A DNA stretch of 64,000 bases from Thiemannella venezuelensis (GCF_014203605.1 NZ_JACHJJ010000008.1:186001-250000); one strand, 5' to 3'. Counted from the stretch's first letter, positions 8,275-19,644 are shown. Notes: a model not told the origin generated them from the letters alone. Made by a program: numbers and translations.

Positions 8275-9402
8275 CTACTTGACCTTGACGACCGCCGTCG
8301 TGGCGACCTTGTCGTGCAGGGCCTGCTGGTACGGCTTGTCCCACAGCAGCCAGAGCACGTTCACCAGGGAGAAGATGTTGGCGATCCAGGAGACGAACGG
8401 CACGCCGTTCACCAGGTACGGCCCGTACATCACGCCGGCCCGCTTCATGGCGGCGTCCGAGGAGAGGCCGCCCGCGGTCGAGGCGCTCCCGATCGGGACC
8501 ACCTTGATGCCCATGACCTTCTTGCCGATGGTCTGGCCGCCCTGCTTGAGCATCAGGAACTCGTAGGCGAAGAAGATCACGCCCGCGATGATGGAGGTGA
8601 TGATGGAGGCGAGCAGCACCCCGCCGCCGGCGTCGAGCTCGCCGGTCGCGGCGTTGAACGACGGGGCGGTCACCAGGACGGCGGTCAGCACGAAGGTCAG
8701 GATGACCATCGGGATCGCCAGGATGACGCCGTCGACGATGCGGGCCACCAGGCGCTGCCACCACTCCGCGAGCGGGGCGGGCACGCCCGGGGGCATCGCG
8801 CCCTGCGGGCCGTACCCCTGGTTGTAGGAGGGGGCCTGCTGGCCGTAGCCCTGCTGCTGGCCGTAGCCCGGCTGCTGGCCGTACCCGGGCTGAGCGGCCT
8901 GCTGACCGTAGCCCTGCTGCTGGCCGTAGCCCGGCTGCTGGCCGTACCCGGGCTGGGCGGCCTGCTGACCGTAGCCCTGCTGCTGACCGTAGCCCGGCTG
9001 CTGGCCGTACCCGGGCTGGGCGGCCTGCTGACCGTAGCCCTGCTGCTGGCCGTACCCGGGCTGGGCGGCCTGCTGGCCATAGCCCTGCTGCTGACCGTAG
9101 CCCGGCTGGGCGGCCTGCTGGCCGTAACCCTGCTGCTGGCCGTAATCCTGCTGCTGACCGTAACCCTGCTGCTGACCGTAACCCTGCTGCTGACCGTAGT
9201 CCTGCTGGCCGTAGCCCTGCTGCTGGCCGTAGCCGGGCTGGGCCTGTCCGGAACCCGTGTTCTCCGAGCGGTACCCCACGATCGTCACGTCCGGGTCGAG
9301 CCCGCTCCGGCCCGTGTTCTGCTGTCCGTATTCCGGCTGCCCCGACGGTGTGCGATCGCGGTCGGGCTCATCCTGCGGATACGGCGGCTGTCCGGTACTC
9401 AC
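8275..9402 (-). CDS. RDD family membrane protein with GYGQQ-repeat N-terminus
   Basis: 375 residues from GTG 9402, with GAGGTG six bases upstream. Residues 1-54 are Pro/Asp-rich; residues about 55-189 consist of some twenty GYGQQ or DYGQQ pentads; then an RDD domain ([20 protein letters not shown] onward) with three to four transmembrane helices and a terminal [14 protein letters not shown]. The cytoplasmic tail is almost free of charge and resembles low-complexity domains of human FUS, a property linked to condensation and fibre formation. The RDD portion is the same type as the next gene downstream. A role in membrane stress or ion balance is only inference. Confidence 0.88.
   Translation of the reverse strand: MSTGQPPYPQDEPDRDRTPSGQPEYGQQNTGRSGLDPDVTIVGYRSENTGSGQAQPGYGQQQGYGQQDYGQQQGYGQQQGYGQQQDYGQQQGYGQQAAQPGYGQQQGYGQQAAQPGYGQQQGYGQQAAQPGYGQQPGYGQQQGYGQQAAQPGYGQQPGYGQQQGYGQQAAQPGYGQQPGYGQQQGYGQQAPSYNQGYGPQGAMPPGVPAPLAEWWQRLVARIVDGVILAIPMVILTFVLTAVLVTAPSFNAATGELDAGGGVLLASIITSIIAGVIFFAYEFLMLKQGGQTIGKKVMGIKVVPIGSASTAGGLSSDAAMKRAGVMYGPYLVNGVPFVSWIANIFSLVNVLWLLWDKPYQQALHDKVATTAVVKVK
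8836..9240 (-). repeat. GYGQQ coding repeat tract
   Basis: About 400 bases of tandem repeats coding for the RDD protein tail. Higher-order units are [15 protein letters not shown] (45 bp, two copies) and a version with an extra PGYGQQ (63 bp, three copies). Synonymous changes are few, so expansion is recent. Confidence 0.93.
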
Positions 9403-9487
9403 CGCGTCACCTCACTTCGACTGGGCATGTGGCTTATGCCAGACACATGCTTACTGGTGCACAAGGTATCGATATAGGTAACGACAG

Positions 9488-10072
9488 TCACCTTTCCGGG
9501 GTGTCATCACCAAGGTCATTTTGACCTAGATGGAGCAGCATGCGGGTGTTTCCCAAGGTATTCGGCTTGACGTGCTCCAGGTCGAGGAACTCCGCGACGC
9601 CTTCGTCGTAGGAGGCGAGCAACTCGGCGTAGACCTCCGGCGAGACGGGCGTGCCCTGGACCTCCCGGAATCCGTGTCCGGCGAAGAACGCCACCTCGAA
9701 GGTCAGGCAGAAGACGCGGCGCAGGCCGAGTTCGCGGGCGGTGCGGATGAGCGCCGAGACGATCAGGTGGCCCACCCCCATCCGCCGGCACGAGGGGTCG
9801 ACGGCGACGGTGCGGATCTCGGCGAGGTCCTCCCAGAGCACGTGGAGCGCCCCGCAGCCGACCACCGCGCCCGCCCGCTCGGCGACCCAGAACTCCTGCA
9901 CGTCCTCGTAGAGCGTGACGGTGGCCTTCTCCAGCAGGCGCGGCCCCGCCCCCGCATAGGTGTCGACGAGCCGCCGGATGGCGCGCACGTCCGGGGTCCG
10001 CGCGCGGCGGACCGTGATCGTCTCGCCGCCCTGTACGGCCCGCGGGGGGAAGTGCTCCGCAACCTGCTCCAT
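9488..10072 (-). CDS. argA: Amino-acid N-acetyltransferase (short NAGS, GNAT fold)
   Basis: 194 residues. A single GNAT domain with ITVRRARTPDVRAI at its start, the acetyl-CoA pyrophosphate loop near V-D-P-S-C-R-R-M-G-V-G, and the FFAGHGFRE motif. It matches the short N-acetylglutamate synthases of actinobacteria (M. tuberculosis Rv2747 type), which make N-acetylglutamate for arginine synthesis without the kinase-like domain of classical ArgA. The symbol follows usual actinobacterial annotation. It stands alone between an RDD gene and the divergent NlpC/P60 region; no arginine genes are nearby. Confidence 0.85.
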   Translation of the reverse strand: MEQVAEHFPPRAVQGGETITVRRARTPDVRAIRRLVDTYAGAGPRLLEKATVTLYEDVQEFWVAERAGAVVGCGALHVLWEDLAEIRTVAVDPSCRRMGVGHLIVSALIRTARELGLRRVFCLTFEVAFFAGHGFREVQGTPVSPEVYAELLASYDEGVAEFLDLEHVKPNTLGNTRMLLHLGQNDLGDDTPER

Positions 10073-10350
10073 AACCGATCAGCGTACGTCCTCCGCCGCG
10101 TGCATTTACGGCTCGTCCTTAACTTCCCTCCCACCGGCATCATGCGGCGCCGATCGGAACTTCCGCCATGATCAACCGACATGTCGGCCGTGTTCGCCCC
10201 GCGAGAGGAGAAGGCCTCGGACCTGCAGAGATCTACCTGTGATAGACCCGCGGCGGGCATCAGAGGCGCAATACCCCCGCCGACCGCGTTCTCCCGTGAC
10301 CTTCCCGTGATTCCCTCGTTGGCGAACCCTTACCGATTCTGTGGTTCCGG

Positions 10351-10380
10351 TTGAGCTTGAACCTCCCTTTGCACTAATGT
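10351..10380 (+). promoter_or_regulatory. Promoter of the c-di-AMP riboswitch transcript
   Basis: TTGAGC at 10351-10356 and TAATGT at 10375-10380 with an 18-base spacer, ending about 25 bases before the riboswitch. It is the best sigma-70-type pair in the 490-base gap upstream of the NlpC gene. The remaining left part of the gap (10073-10350) shows no gene. Confidence 0.55.
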
Positions 10381-10404
10381 CCAGGCCGATGTCGGCTCAC
10401 CCCG

Positions 10405-10545
10405 AGAGCCGGCCCGCCGAGTCTCCGCAAGCGGAGAGCCGGGGACCCACCCTCCCGAAGTCCCCGGGGTGAATCCGTGGCGCGCCCGCGCCCGGTAGGG
10501 CGCTCTCCCGGCCCGAACCCGTCAGCTAACCCGGTAGGCGGCCGA
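10405..10545 (+). promoter_or_regulatory. c-di-AMP riboswitch (ydaO/yuaA class)
   Basis: The stretch has conserved pieces of the ydaO motif in order: AGCCGGGGACCCA near 10437, GGGGTGAATCC near 10467, CCCGAACCCGTCAGCTAACC near 10512-10531, and a closing stem between CGGCCCGCC (10410) and GGCGGCCG (10537). In actinobacteria this class sits before NlpC/P60 and Rpf-type cell-wall hydrolase genes and switches expression off when c-di-AMP is high. The aptamer ends only about 17 bases before the start codon, so ribosome-site control is more likely than a distant terminator. Confidence 0.93.
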
Positions 10546-10561
10546 GGAGAGGAGCCCGTTG

Positions 10562-11617
10562 GTGAAGCGCACGCGCGACCGTGGAGGACGACATGCGGGC
10601 GAGCGCGCCCGCGGTCGAGAACGCACTCCGCGCGCCCCACGCGGGCTCTCCCGCCGGATCGCCGTCATCGCGGCCGCTTTCACGGCCCTGACGCTCGGAA
10701 CCCCCCTGGTCGCGGCCACGGCCGATCCCCAGCCCGGTCTCCAGGAGCTCGCCAAGCAGGCCGAGAAGCTCCACAACGAGATCGCCCGGCTCACCGAGCA
10801 GTTCAACGGGGAGCGGGTCAAGCTCAAGCAGGCCGAGCGGGCCGCCGCGGCCGCGAAGAAGACCCTCTCCGGCAGCGAGGCCGAGCTGGAGGCGCGGCGC
10901 TACAAGGCGAGTCTCCTCGCGCAGAGCAGCTACATGTCCGGTGGCCTGACCTCCGGGCTGGCCTTCGCCGGATCCGGCGACCCCGACGCCTTCCTCGACC
11001 AGGCCGCCACGGTCTACGCCCTGCAGCAGCAGCAGAGCGAGGAGGTCGCCCAGGTCAGCCAGGCGATCAAGGCCGCCGAGCGGGCCAAGGCCGGTGCCAA
11101 GGCGCGGACCGCCCAGGTCAACAAGCTCCTCGACGAGATCGAGACGAAGCGCACCAAGATCCAGCGGCTGGTCGCCCGGGTCGAGAGCGACCTGTTCCGG
11201 AGCGTGCGGGAGAGGGCCGGTTCCGGCGGCCGGCGGGTCAAGGTCGACGTGCCCATCGTGGGCAGCGGGAAGGCCGCGCAGGCCGCCCGCTGGGCGCTCA
11301 CCCAGCAGCTCAAGCCCTACGTCTGGGGTGCCGAGGGTCCCAACGGCTTCGACTGCTCCGGCCTGGTCATGTGGGCCTACCAGAAGGTCGGCATCAGTCT
11401 CCCGCACTACACGGGCGACCAGTGGGGCGCGGGCACCCACATCTCCAAGGCCGAGTTGCGCCCGGGCGACCTGGTCTTCTTCTACAACGACCTGCACCAC
11501 GTCGGGATCTACATCGGCGGCGGCATGATGGTCCACGCGCCGCGGACCGGTGACGTCATCCACATCGCCTCGATCGAGAACCGGCCGTTCGCCGGCGGCG
11601 TGCGGATCGCGAACTGA
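10562..11617 (+). CDS. Secreted NlpC/P60 peptidoglycan hydrolase under c-di-AMP control
   Basis: 351 residues from GTG 10562 with GGAG seven bases upstream (a TTG one codon earlier is less likely). A long, basic n-region and hydrophobic core (about 28-52) form the signal peptide. Residues about 55-215 are a charged coiled coil (QELAKQAEKLHNEI onward), and 230-351 the NlpC/P60 domain with the catalytic Cys in FDCSGLV, His in HHVGIYIG and a third polar residue in HAPRTGD. It should cleave stem-peptide bonds in peptidoglycan, like RipA/RpfB-partner hydrolases. The coiled coil probably autoinhibits and receives an activating signal, as in FtsEX-controlled hydrolases (inference). Confidence 0.93.
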   Translation: MKRTRDRGGRHAGERARGRERTPRAPRGLSRRIAVIAAAFTALTLGTPLVAATADPQPGLQELAKQAEKLHNEIARLTEQFNGERVKLKQAERAAAAAKKTLSGSEAELEARRYKASLLAQSSYMSGGLTSGLAFAGSGDPDAFLDQAATVYALQQQQSEEVAQVSQAIKAAERAKAGAKARTAQVNKLLDEIETKRTKIQRLVARVESDLFRSVRERAGSGGRRVKVDVPIVGSGKAAQAARWALTQQLKPYVWGAEGPNGFDCSGLVMWAYQKVGISLPHYTGDQWGAGTHISKAELRPGDLVFFYNDLHHVGIYIGGGMMVHAPRTGDVIHIASIENRPFAGGVRIAN

Positions 11618-11651
11618 GCCGGCCCCGACCGGGCCGGAGGACGGCGGCCGG

Positions 11652-11906
11652 CTAGATCAGGCGGCGGCGGGCGGCCCAGGCCACGGCCTCGATCGCGGTG
11701 GCCACGCCGATGCGGTCGCAGATGCCGCGAAGCCTGCGGCGCACGGTGCGCCCGCTGATGTCGAGGCGCCGTCCCACGCGGTCCACGGTGACTCCCTTGG
11801 CCAGCTCCGCCAGGAGAACGAGATCGTCATCGCTCAAACCGACCTCGCGCGCGCCCGGAAGACTGTCGTCACGACGGAAATCCACCACAACTTCGGGATA
11901 TGCCAT
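11652..11906 (-). CDS. Small LuxR-type HTH regulator
   Basis: 84 residues from ATG 11906 with GGGAGGA eight bases upstream. The C-terminal half is a LuxR/FixJ helix-turn-helix: LSDDDLVLLAELAKG then VDRVGRRLDISGRTVRRRLRGIC. There is no receiver or other sensing domain, so it is a stand-alone DNA-binding module. Such small proteins are conserved between nlpC and lysS in this lineage as far as I recall. Its target is unknown. Confidence 0.8.
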   Translation of the reverse strand: MAYPEVVVDFRRDDSLPGAREVGLSDDDLVLLAELAKGVTVDRVGRRLDISGRTVRRRLRGICDRIGVATAIEAVAWAARRRLI

Positions 11907-12190
11907 CTAGAGGTCCTCCCCCCGGACCGGAAACCAGCCGTGAGTTTGATCGGAACCAATGCCGCCCGTCAGGAACGGTAAACGCCTTCTTCAAAGGTCG
12001 TCAAGTTCTGTTCTCCATAGAGGTTCTGCGCGCCATTGACATAGTGCTTGCTACATGAACTACTCACGATATGTCGGCGCCTTTACTGTTAAGTCCGTCC
12101 GAAATCCAGGTCCGCAGCATGATCCATCGTTATCGGCCGCCCGGAGCGCCTTCCGGCCGGAGTCCGGGAGAACCGGGGGCCGCATGACGA
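11907..12190. other. Intergenic gap before lysS terminator
   Basis: About 280 bases with lower GC. It holds the promoter of the small LuxR-type gene (minus) and a good -35-like TTGACA on the plus strand at 12036-12041, but no clean -10 at the right distance and no plus-strand gene downstream. A short open frame at 12055 overlaps the lysS end and looks spurious. Confidence 0.5.
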
Positions 12191-12222
12191 GAAGGCGGCC
12201 GCCACCGCGGGCGACCGCCTTC
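12191..12222 (-). terminator. Hairpin terminator of the lysS operon
   Basis: Stem 12191-12203 with 12210-12222, 13 bp with one mismatch, short loop, 14 bases past the lysS stop. On the minus strand it continues TCGTC, so the T run is weak, as usual in high-GC genomes. Confidence 0.65.
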
Positions 12223-12235
12223 GAAAGAATGTCCG

Positions 12236-13741
12236 TCAGGCCCCGCCGGTCGGCTTGACCAGCGGGAACAGGATCGTCTCCCGGATGTTCTTACCGGTGA
12301 AGGCCATGATCATACGGTCGATGCCGACCCCCACGCCTCCGGTGGGCGGCATCGCGTATTCCAGGGCGGTGAGGAAGTCCTCGTCAAGCTGCATGGCCTC
12401 CGGGTCGCCGCCCGCGGCCAGCAGCGACTGCTCCACCAGCCGGCGGCGCTGCTCGACCGGGTCGACCAGCTCCGAGTAGGCGGTGCCCAGCTCGGTTCCG
12501 AACCCGATCAGGTCCCACTTCTCCGTCAGCAGCGGGTTGCCGCGGTGCTGGCGGGTCAGCGGGGAGGTCTCCAGCGGGTAGTCCATGACGAACGTGGGCT
12601 GGACGATCCTGTGCTCGACCAGCGCCTCGAACAGCTCCTGGACGACCTTGCCCTGGCCCCACTTGGGGTCCCAGTGGACCTCCCGGGCGTCGGCCAGCTT
12701 GCGGACCGTCTCCAGGGGGGTCTCGGTGGTGATCTCCTCGCCGACCGCCTCCGAGACGGAGCCGTACAACGTGATCCGCGGCCACTCGGGCAGCCCGAGG
12801 TCGATCTCCTGGCCCTCGTGCACCACGACCGCGGTGCCCAGCGCGGCGACCACGGCCTTCTGGTACATGCGCTGGGTCAGGTCGGCCATGTCGTTGTAGT
12901 CGAGATACGTCCCGTACGCCTCGAGCATGGTGAACTCGGGGTTGTGGGTGGCGTCCGCGCCCTCGTTGCGGAAGTTGCGGTTGATCTCGAAGACCTTCTC
13001 GACGCCGCCCACCACGAGCCGCTTGAGGTAGAGCTCGATCGCGATGCGGAGGTAGAGCTCCATGTCGTAGGCGTTGATGTGGGTCTTGAAGGGCCGGGCC
13101 GCCGCGCCGCCGTGGATCGGCTGCAGCATCGGCGTCTCGACCTCCAGGTAGCCCTCCTGGTGCCAGAAGTCGCGCACGGCGCGCACCGTGTCGCTGCGCA
13201 GGCGGGCCATCCTACGGGCCTCGTCGTTGACGATGAGGTCCACGTAGCGCAGCCGGACCCGCGCCTCGGGGTCGGTGAGCCCGGCGTGCTTCTCCGGCAG
13301 CGGGCGCAGGCACTTGGAGGTGATCGCCCACCGGTCGGCCAGGATGGACAGCTCACCCCGCTTGGAGGTGATGACCTCGCCCTCGACGCCGATGTGGTCA
13401 CCCAGGTCGACGTCGCGCTTCCAGGCGGCGAGGGACTCCTCGCCGACCCTGTCCAGCGAGATCATGACCTGGAGGTCGCCGGAGCCGTCCCGGATCGTGG
13501 CGAAGCAGAGCTTGCCTCCGGTCCTGGAGAGCATGACGCGGCCCGTGACGCCCACTTTGTCGCCGGTCGCGGTGTCAGCGGCGAGATCGGCGTATTTCTC
13601 GCGGATCTCGGCGGTGGTCGCGGTGCGCGGGAAACTCACCGGGTAGGGGTCGACGCCCTCGGCACGGAGGCGGTCGAGCTTCTCCCGGCGCACCCGCATC
13701 TGCTCGGGCAGATCCTCGGCTGCAGTCACATGGTCGGTCAC
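12236..13741 (-). CDS. lysS: Class II lysyl-tRNA synthetase
   Basis: 501 residues, full length. The N-terminal OB fold (KVGVTGRVMLSRTGGKLCFATIRDG) binds the anticodon; the catalytic domain shows class II motif 2 (FEINRNFRNEGADATHNPEFTMLEAY) and motif 3 (GVGIDRMIMAFTG). It charges tRNA-Lys. GTG 13741 gives the usual MTDHVTAAEDLPEQMRVRREKL start; no Shine-Dalgarno is apparent. It follows coaX with about 100 bases between, so it may be the last gene of the pan/nad/coaX operon or have its own promoter. Confidence 0.96.
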   Translation of the reverse strand: MTDHVTAAEDLPEQMRVRREKLDRLRAEGVDPYPVSFPRTATTAEIREKYADLAADTATGDKVGVTGRVMLSRTGGKLCFATIRDGSGDLQVMISLDRVGEESLAAWKRDVDLGDHIGVEGEVITSKRGELSILADRWAITSKCLRPLPEKHAGLTDPEARVRLRYVDLIVNDEARRMARLRSDTVRAVRDFWHQEGYLEVETPMLQPIHGGAAARPFKTHINAYDMELYLRIAIELYLKRLVVGGVEKVFEINRNFRNEGADATHNPEFTMLEAYGTYLDYNDMADLTQRMYQKAVVAALGTAVVVHEGQEIDLGLPEWPRITLYGSVSEAVGEEITTETPLETVRKLADAREVHWDPKWGQGKVVQELFEALVEHRIVQPTFVMDYPLETSPLTRQHRGNPLLTEKWDLIGFGTELGTAYSELVDPVEQRRRLVEQSLLAAGGDPEAMQLDEDFLTALEYAMPPTGGVGVGIDRMIMAFTGKNIRETILFPLVKPTGGA

Positions 13742-13841
13742 GGAGCCAAGGGTACCGACACCGCGGCACGCGCGGTGTCCGCGGGGACCGGCCTGCGCGG
13801 GCCCGTCCGGCCGCGTCGCGGCGGCCGCCGGGCCGCCCGGC

Positions 13842-14623
13842 TCAGGCCGTGTTGCGGTGGTAGATGAGCCGGAGCCCGATCAGCGTCAGCCACGGCTCGT
13901 GCACGTCGATCGTGGCGGCCTCGCCGGTCACCAGGGGGGCCGCGCCGCCGGTGGCGACCACGGTCACGTCGTCGGGGTCGTCGGCCAGCTCGGCCGCCAT
14001 CCGCTCCACGATCCCGTCCACCTGCCCGGCGAAGCCGTAGATGATGCCGGACTGCAGCGCCTCGACCGTGTTCTTGGCGATCACCGACCGGGGCCGGATC
14101 AGCTCCACCTTGTGCAGCTGCGCCCCGGCCGCCGCCAGCGCGTCCACCGAGATCTCGATCCCGGGCGCGGTGACGGCCCCGACGTACTCTCCCTTGGCGG
14201 AGACGGCGTCGAAGGAGGTCGCGGTGCCGAAGTCGACGATGATGCACGGCCCGCCGTACAGCTGGATGGCCGCCAGGGCGTTGACGATCCGGTCGCTGCC
14301 GACCTCCTTCGGGTTGTCCATCCGGACCGGCACCCCGGTGCGGATGCCCGGCTCCACGATCACCGCGGTGACGTCGCCGTAGTAGCGGCGGCACATCTCG
14401 CGCATCTCGTTGAGCACCGAGGGCACCGTGGAGCAGATCACGATGCCGTCGACGTCGGCCCCCTTGAGCAGCGGCGACTGCGCGAGCAGGCCCTGCAGCA
14501 CGACGGCGACCTCGTCGGCGGTGCGCCGGGCGTCGGTGGCGATCCGCCAGTGCTCGATGACCTCCTCGCCCTCGAACAGGCCGAGAACGGTGTGCGTGTT
14601 GCCGACGTCGATGGCGAGCAGCA

Positions 14624-14624
<1 letters not shown>
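13842..14624 (-). CDS. coaX: Type III pantothenate kinase CoaX
   Basis: 260 residues. The ASKHA-fold motifs are present: AIDVGNTHTVLGLF (phosphate 1), the catalytic Asp region IIVDFGTATSFDAV, and VTAPGIEISVDAL. CoaX phosphorylates pantothenate, the first step of CoA synthesis, and does not feed back on CoA. Its ATG 14624 overlaps the nadB::nadC stop by one base (TGATG), and GGGGGAA lies just upstream, so translation is coupled. Together with panC and panD upstream it completes pantothenate production and activation in one operon. Confidence 0.94.
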
Positions 14625-17173
<2,549 letters not shown>

Positions 17174-17254
17174 GATCGTCTCCTGTCTGCGCCCACGGCG
17201 GCACCGGCGCGGCGCGGCCCGGGGGCCGGTGCCCCCTCGCGGGACCCACGTATT

Positions 17255-17269
17255 TCGTCAATATGACGA
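17255..17269. promoter_or_regulatory. Palindrome upstream of nadB::nadC (possible NAD-regulon operator)
   Basis: TCGTCA, ATA, TGACGA: 6-bp perfect arms in the only AT-rich spot of the 144-base panD-nadB gap, about 85 bases before the nadB start. NAD synthesis operons in actinobacteria are often controlled by NrtR or NiaR repressors that bind such sites; I cannot confirm the consensus from memory. No repressor gene is present in the window. Confidence 0.4.
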
Positions 17270-17317
17270 TAACGCTTCGCAAAGCGCGGACCTTCCCCGG
17301 GGGGCGGCCGGAAGGGG

Positions 17318-17734
17318 TCAGCCCGCGACGAGGTCCCCCCGCAGGCCCGCGGAGCCGGGGGCGGGCTCGGCGGGGTCGTCGCCGAGCCCGACCACGCGGT
17401 TCTCCCGGTCGACGTGGACGACGTGCGGGCGGAAGGTCCTGGCCTCGGCGTCGTCCATCTGGCCGTAGGCGATGATGATCACCAGGTCGCCCTCGTGGAC
17501 GAGGCGGGCGGCGGCGCCGTTGATGCCGATGACCCCGGAGCCGCGCGGCCCGGCGATCGTGTAGGTGACCAGCCGGGCGCCGTTGTCGATGTCCACCACG
17601 TGGACCTGCTCGCCGGGCAGCAGCCCGGCCGCGTCCAGCAGGTCCTCGTCGATGGTGATCGATCCCACGTAGTGCAGGTCGGCCTGGGTGACGGTGGCAC
17701 GGTGGATCTTGGAGGTGAGCATGGTGCGGAGCAT
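17318..17734 (-). CDS. panD: Aspartate 1-decarboxylase proenzyme PanD
   Basis: 138 residues. Makes beta-alanine for pantothenate. The proenzyme self-cleaves before Ser25 to form the pyruvoyl cofactor; the cleavage motif YVGSITID is intact. Other conserved pieces are [33 protein letters not shown] and the C-terminal strand PHVVHVD. ATG 17734 is chosen over an upstream frame because [13 protein letters not shown] is the family start. It lies between panC and nadB on the same strand, with 160 bases to panC. Confidence 0.96.
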   Translation of the reverse strand: MLRTMLTSKIHRATVTQADLHYVGSITIDEDLLDAAGLLPGEQVHVVDIDNGARLVTYTIAGPRGSGVIGINGAAARLVHEGDLVIIIAYGQMDDAEARTFRPHVVHVDRENRVVGLGDDPAEPAPGSAGLRGDLVAG

Positions 17735-17896
17735 GCGCCGTTCGCCTTTCTCGGGGTCGCGCCGCCGGAGGCGTGCACGCCGGACAGGGAGATATGCAGG
17801 GTATAGATCGACCCGCCGGCGGGACAACGCCGCCGGCCGGACCTCGGGTGACGTCACCGGGTCCGGGAACGGCACCGCTCCTCGGCCCGCGGCCCC

Positions 17897-18763
17897 TCAG
17901 CCCAGCGTGAGAACAACGTTGTCGATCAGCCGGGTAGTCCCGACCCGGGCCGCGACGGCCAGGACCGCCTCTCCTCCGTGGTCGTCGCCGACCTCGGCGA
18001 AGGTCGCCGGGTCCGCCAGGATCAGGTAGTCGACGTCCGCCCCCGGCTCCGCGTCGAGCACGGCGCGCGCCGCCCGCCGGATCTCCCCCGGCGTGCTCCG
18101 CCCCGTCTCCGCGAGCTCCGCGCCCGCGAACAGCGCCCGGGACAGCGCCAGGGCCGCGGTCCGGTCCTCCGGCGAGAGGTAGCGGTTCCGGCTGGACAGC
18201 GCCAGGCCGTCCGCCTCCCTGACCGTGGGGGCGCCCACGATGGAGATCGGCAGGTTGAGGTCGGCGGCCATCCGCCGGATCAGCGCGAGCTGCTGGGCGT
18301 CCTTGCGGCCGAACACCGCGGCGTCCGGCCGGACCAGGTTGAACAGCTTGAGCACCACGGTCAGCATGCCGTCGAAGTGCCCCGGCCGGAACGCTCCCTC
18401 GGCGACCGTGCCCATCTTCCCCGCCGAGACGCTGACCTGGCGGTCCGGCAGGTACATTTCCTCGGCGGAGGGGGCGAAGACGACGCCCGCGCCCTCGGCG
18501 GCGCAGACCTCCAGGTCGGCCTCGAACGTGCGGGGGTAGCGGGCGTAGTCCTCACCGGGGCCGAACTGGAGCGGGTTGACGAAGACGCTCACCGCGACGT
18601 GGTCGGCGTGCTCCCCGGCCAGGCGGATGAGCGAGCGGTGTCCCTCGTGCAGGGCCCCCATGGTGGGCACCAGCGCCAGCGTGCCGCCGCCCGCCCCGCC
18701 CACGCCCAGCGCCTGCCGGGCCCCGGCCAGCTCGGCGCGGTCGTTCGCCACGATCATGTCCAT
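17897..18763 (-). CDS. panC: Pantothenate synthetase PanC
   Basis: 288 residues. Joins pantoate and beta-alanine using ATP. The HIGH-type motif is PTMGALHEGH, followed by VSVFVNPLQFGPGED, GRKDAQQLALIRRM and the KMSKS-type loop LSSRNRYLS. ATG 18763 has GGGAGGA a few bases upstream; a second ATG two codons later is possible. The start lies inside the end of the DUF2520 gene (10-base overlap), which couples the two. Confidence 0.96.
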   Translation of the reverse strand: MDMIVANDRAELAGARQALGVGGAGGGTLALVPTMGALHEGHRSLIRLAGEHADHVAVSVFVNPLQFGPGEDYARYPRTFEADLEVCAAEGAGVVFAPSAEEMYLPDRQVSVSAGKMGTVAEGAFRPGHFDGMLTVVLKLFNLVRPDAAVFGRKDAQQLALIRRMAADLNLPISIVGAPTVREADGLALSSRNRYLSPEDRTAALALSRALFAGAELAETGRSTPGEIRRAARAVLDAEPGADVDYLILADPATFAEVGDDHGGEAVLAVAARVGTTRLIDNVVLTLG

Positions 18764-19644
18764 ATGTTTCCTCCCAGCGCGTCCAGGAGGCGTTCCGCGG
18801 CCTCGGGCTTGAGCAGCCCGGCCGCGAGCGCCCGGTCCGCCGTGAGCCTAGCGAGGGCCACGTAGGCGTCCGCGGCCTCGGGGGCGGCCAGGATCAGCGC
18901 GTCCACGTGCCTGCGGACCGTTCCCGCGTCGCCGCGGACCACCGGACCGGTCAGCCCGGCGATGCCGAGCCGCAGCACGTTGTCCAGGGCCGCGCCGAGC
19001 AGCGGCCCGAGCATCCGGCCGGGCTCGGCCACCCCGATCTTCTCCAGCAGGTCGGAGGACTCCGCGACGAGCGTGACCATGTGGTTGGCCGCGCCCGCCA
19101 GGGCCGCGTGGTAGAGCGCCCGGTCCTTCTCCTCGATCCAGACCGGCTCGCCCTCCATCTCGATGACCAGCGCCTCGGCCACCATGCGGAGTCCGTCGGG
19201 CGCGGTGACCCCGAACGAGATGCCGGTGAGGCGGCTCAGGTCGTCGTCGCCGCCGGTGAAGGTCATCACCGGGTGCAGCGCCAGCGGGATCGCCCCGGCC
19301 CTGGTCGCCGGGTTCAGGACCGCCAGGCCGTACGCGCCGCTGGTGTGGACCACCAGCTTGCCCCTCAGGTCGGCGCCGGTCTCCGCCAGGCCCGCCACCA
19401 GATCGGGCAGCACGTCGTCGGGGACCGTGAGCAGGACGAGGTCCGCCTTGGCCACCACGTCCTCCGGGGTGCTGGGCGCGAGGCCGAGCCGCTCGGCCGC
19501 CCGGCTGCGGGAGGCGTCCGAGACGCCGCTGGCGGCCACGATCCGGTGCCCCGCCCGCGCCAGTGCGCCGCCGAGCGCCGAGCCGACCCGTCCGGCCCCG
19601 AGCACTCCGACTGCCAGCCGCGCCGGGCGACCATCTGTGTGCAT
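18754..19644 (-). CDS. Rossmann-fold and DUF2520 domain protein
   Basis: 296 residues from ATG 19644 (MHTDGRPARLAVGVLGAGRVGSALGGALARAG). The N-terminal half is an NADP-type Rossmann domain with GAGRVGSAL; the C-terminal half is DUF2520, helical, like the dimerisation domain of 6-phosphogluconate-type reductases, with EKDRALYHAALAGAANHMVTLVAES. It resembles ketopantoate reductase and F420-dependent reductases in layout. Because it is the first gene of the pan operon and no panE is visible, a pantoate-forming reductase role is a fair inference but not shown. The 124 codons upstream in frame are low-complexity and rejected. Confidence 0.87.
   Translation of the reverse strand: MHTDGRPARLAVGVLGAGRVGSALGGALARAGHRIVAASGVSDASRSRAAERLGLAPSTPEDVVAKADLVLLTVPDDVLPDLVAGLAETGADLRGKLVVHTSGAYGLAVLNPATRAGAIPLALHPVMTFTGGDDDLSRLTGISFGVTAPDGLRMVAEALVIEMEGEPVWIEEKDRALYHAALAGAANHMVTLVAESSDLLEKIGVAEPGRMLGPLLGAALDNVLRLGIAGLTGPVVRGDAGTVRRHVDALILAAPEAADAYVALARLTADRALAAGLLKPEAAERLLDALGGNIWT

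Noticed and set aside
8836-9240. CRISPR-like array
   Set aside because: Repeats are in-frame coding repeats (GYGQQ) without unique spacers; no cas genes nearby.
12055-12258. Small plus-strand gene after a TTGACA box
   Set aside because: The frame overlaps the lysS end, has no ribosome site and a random-looking product.
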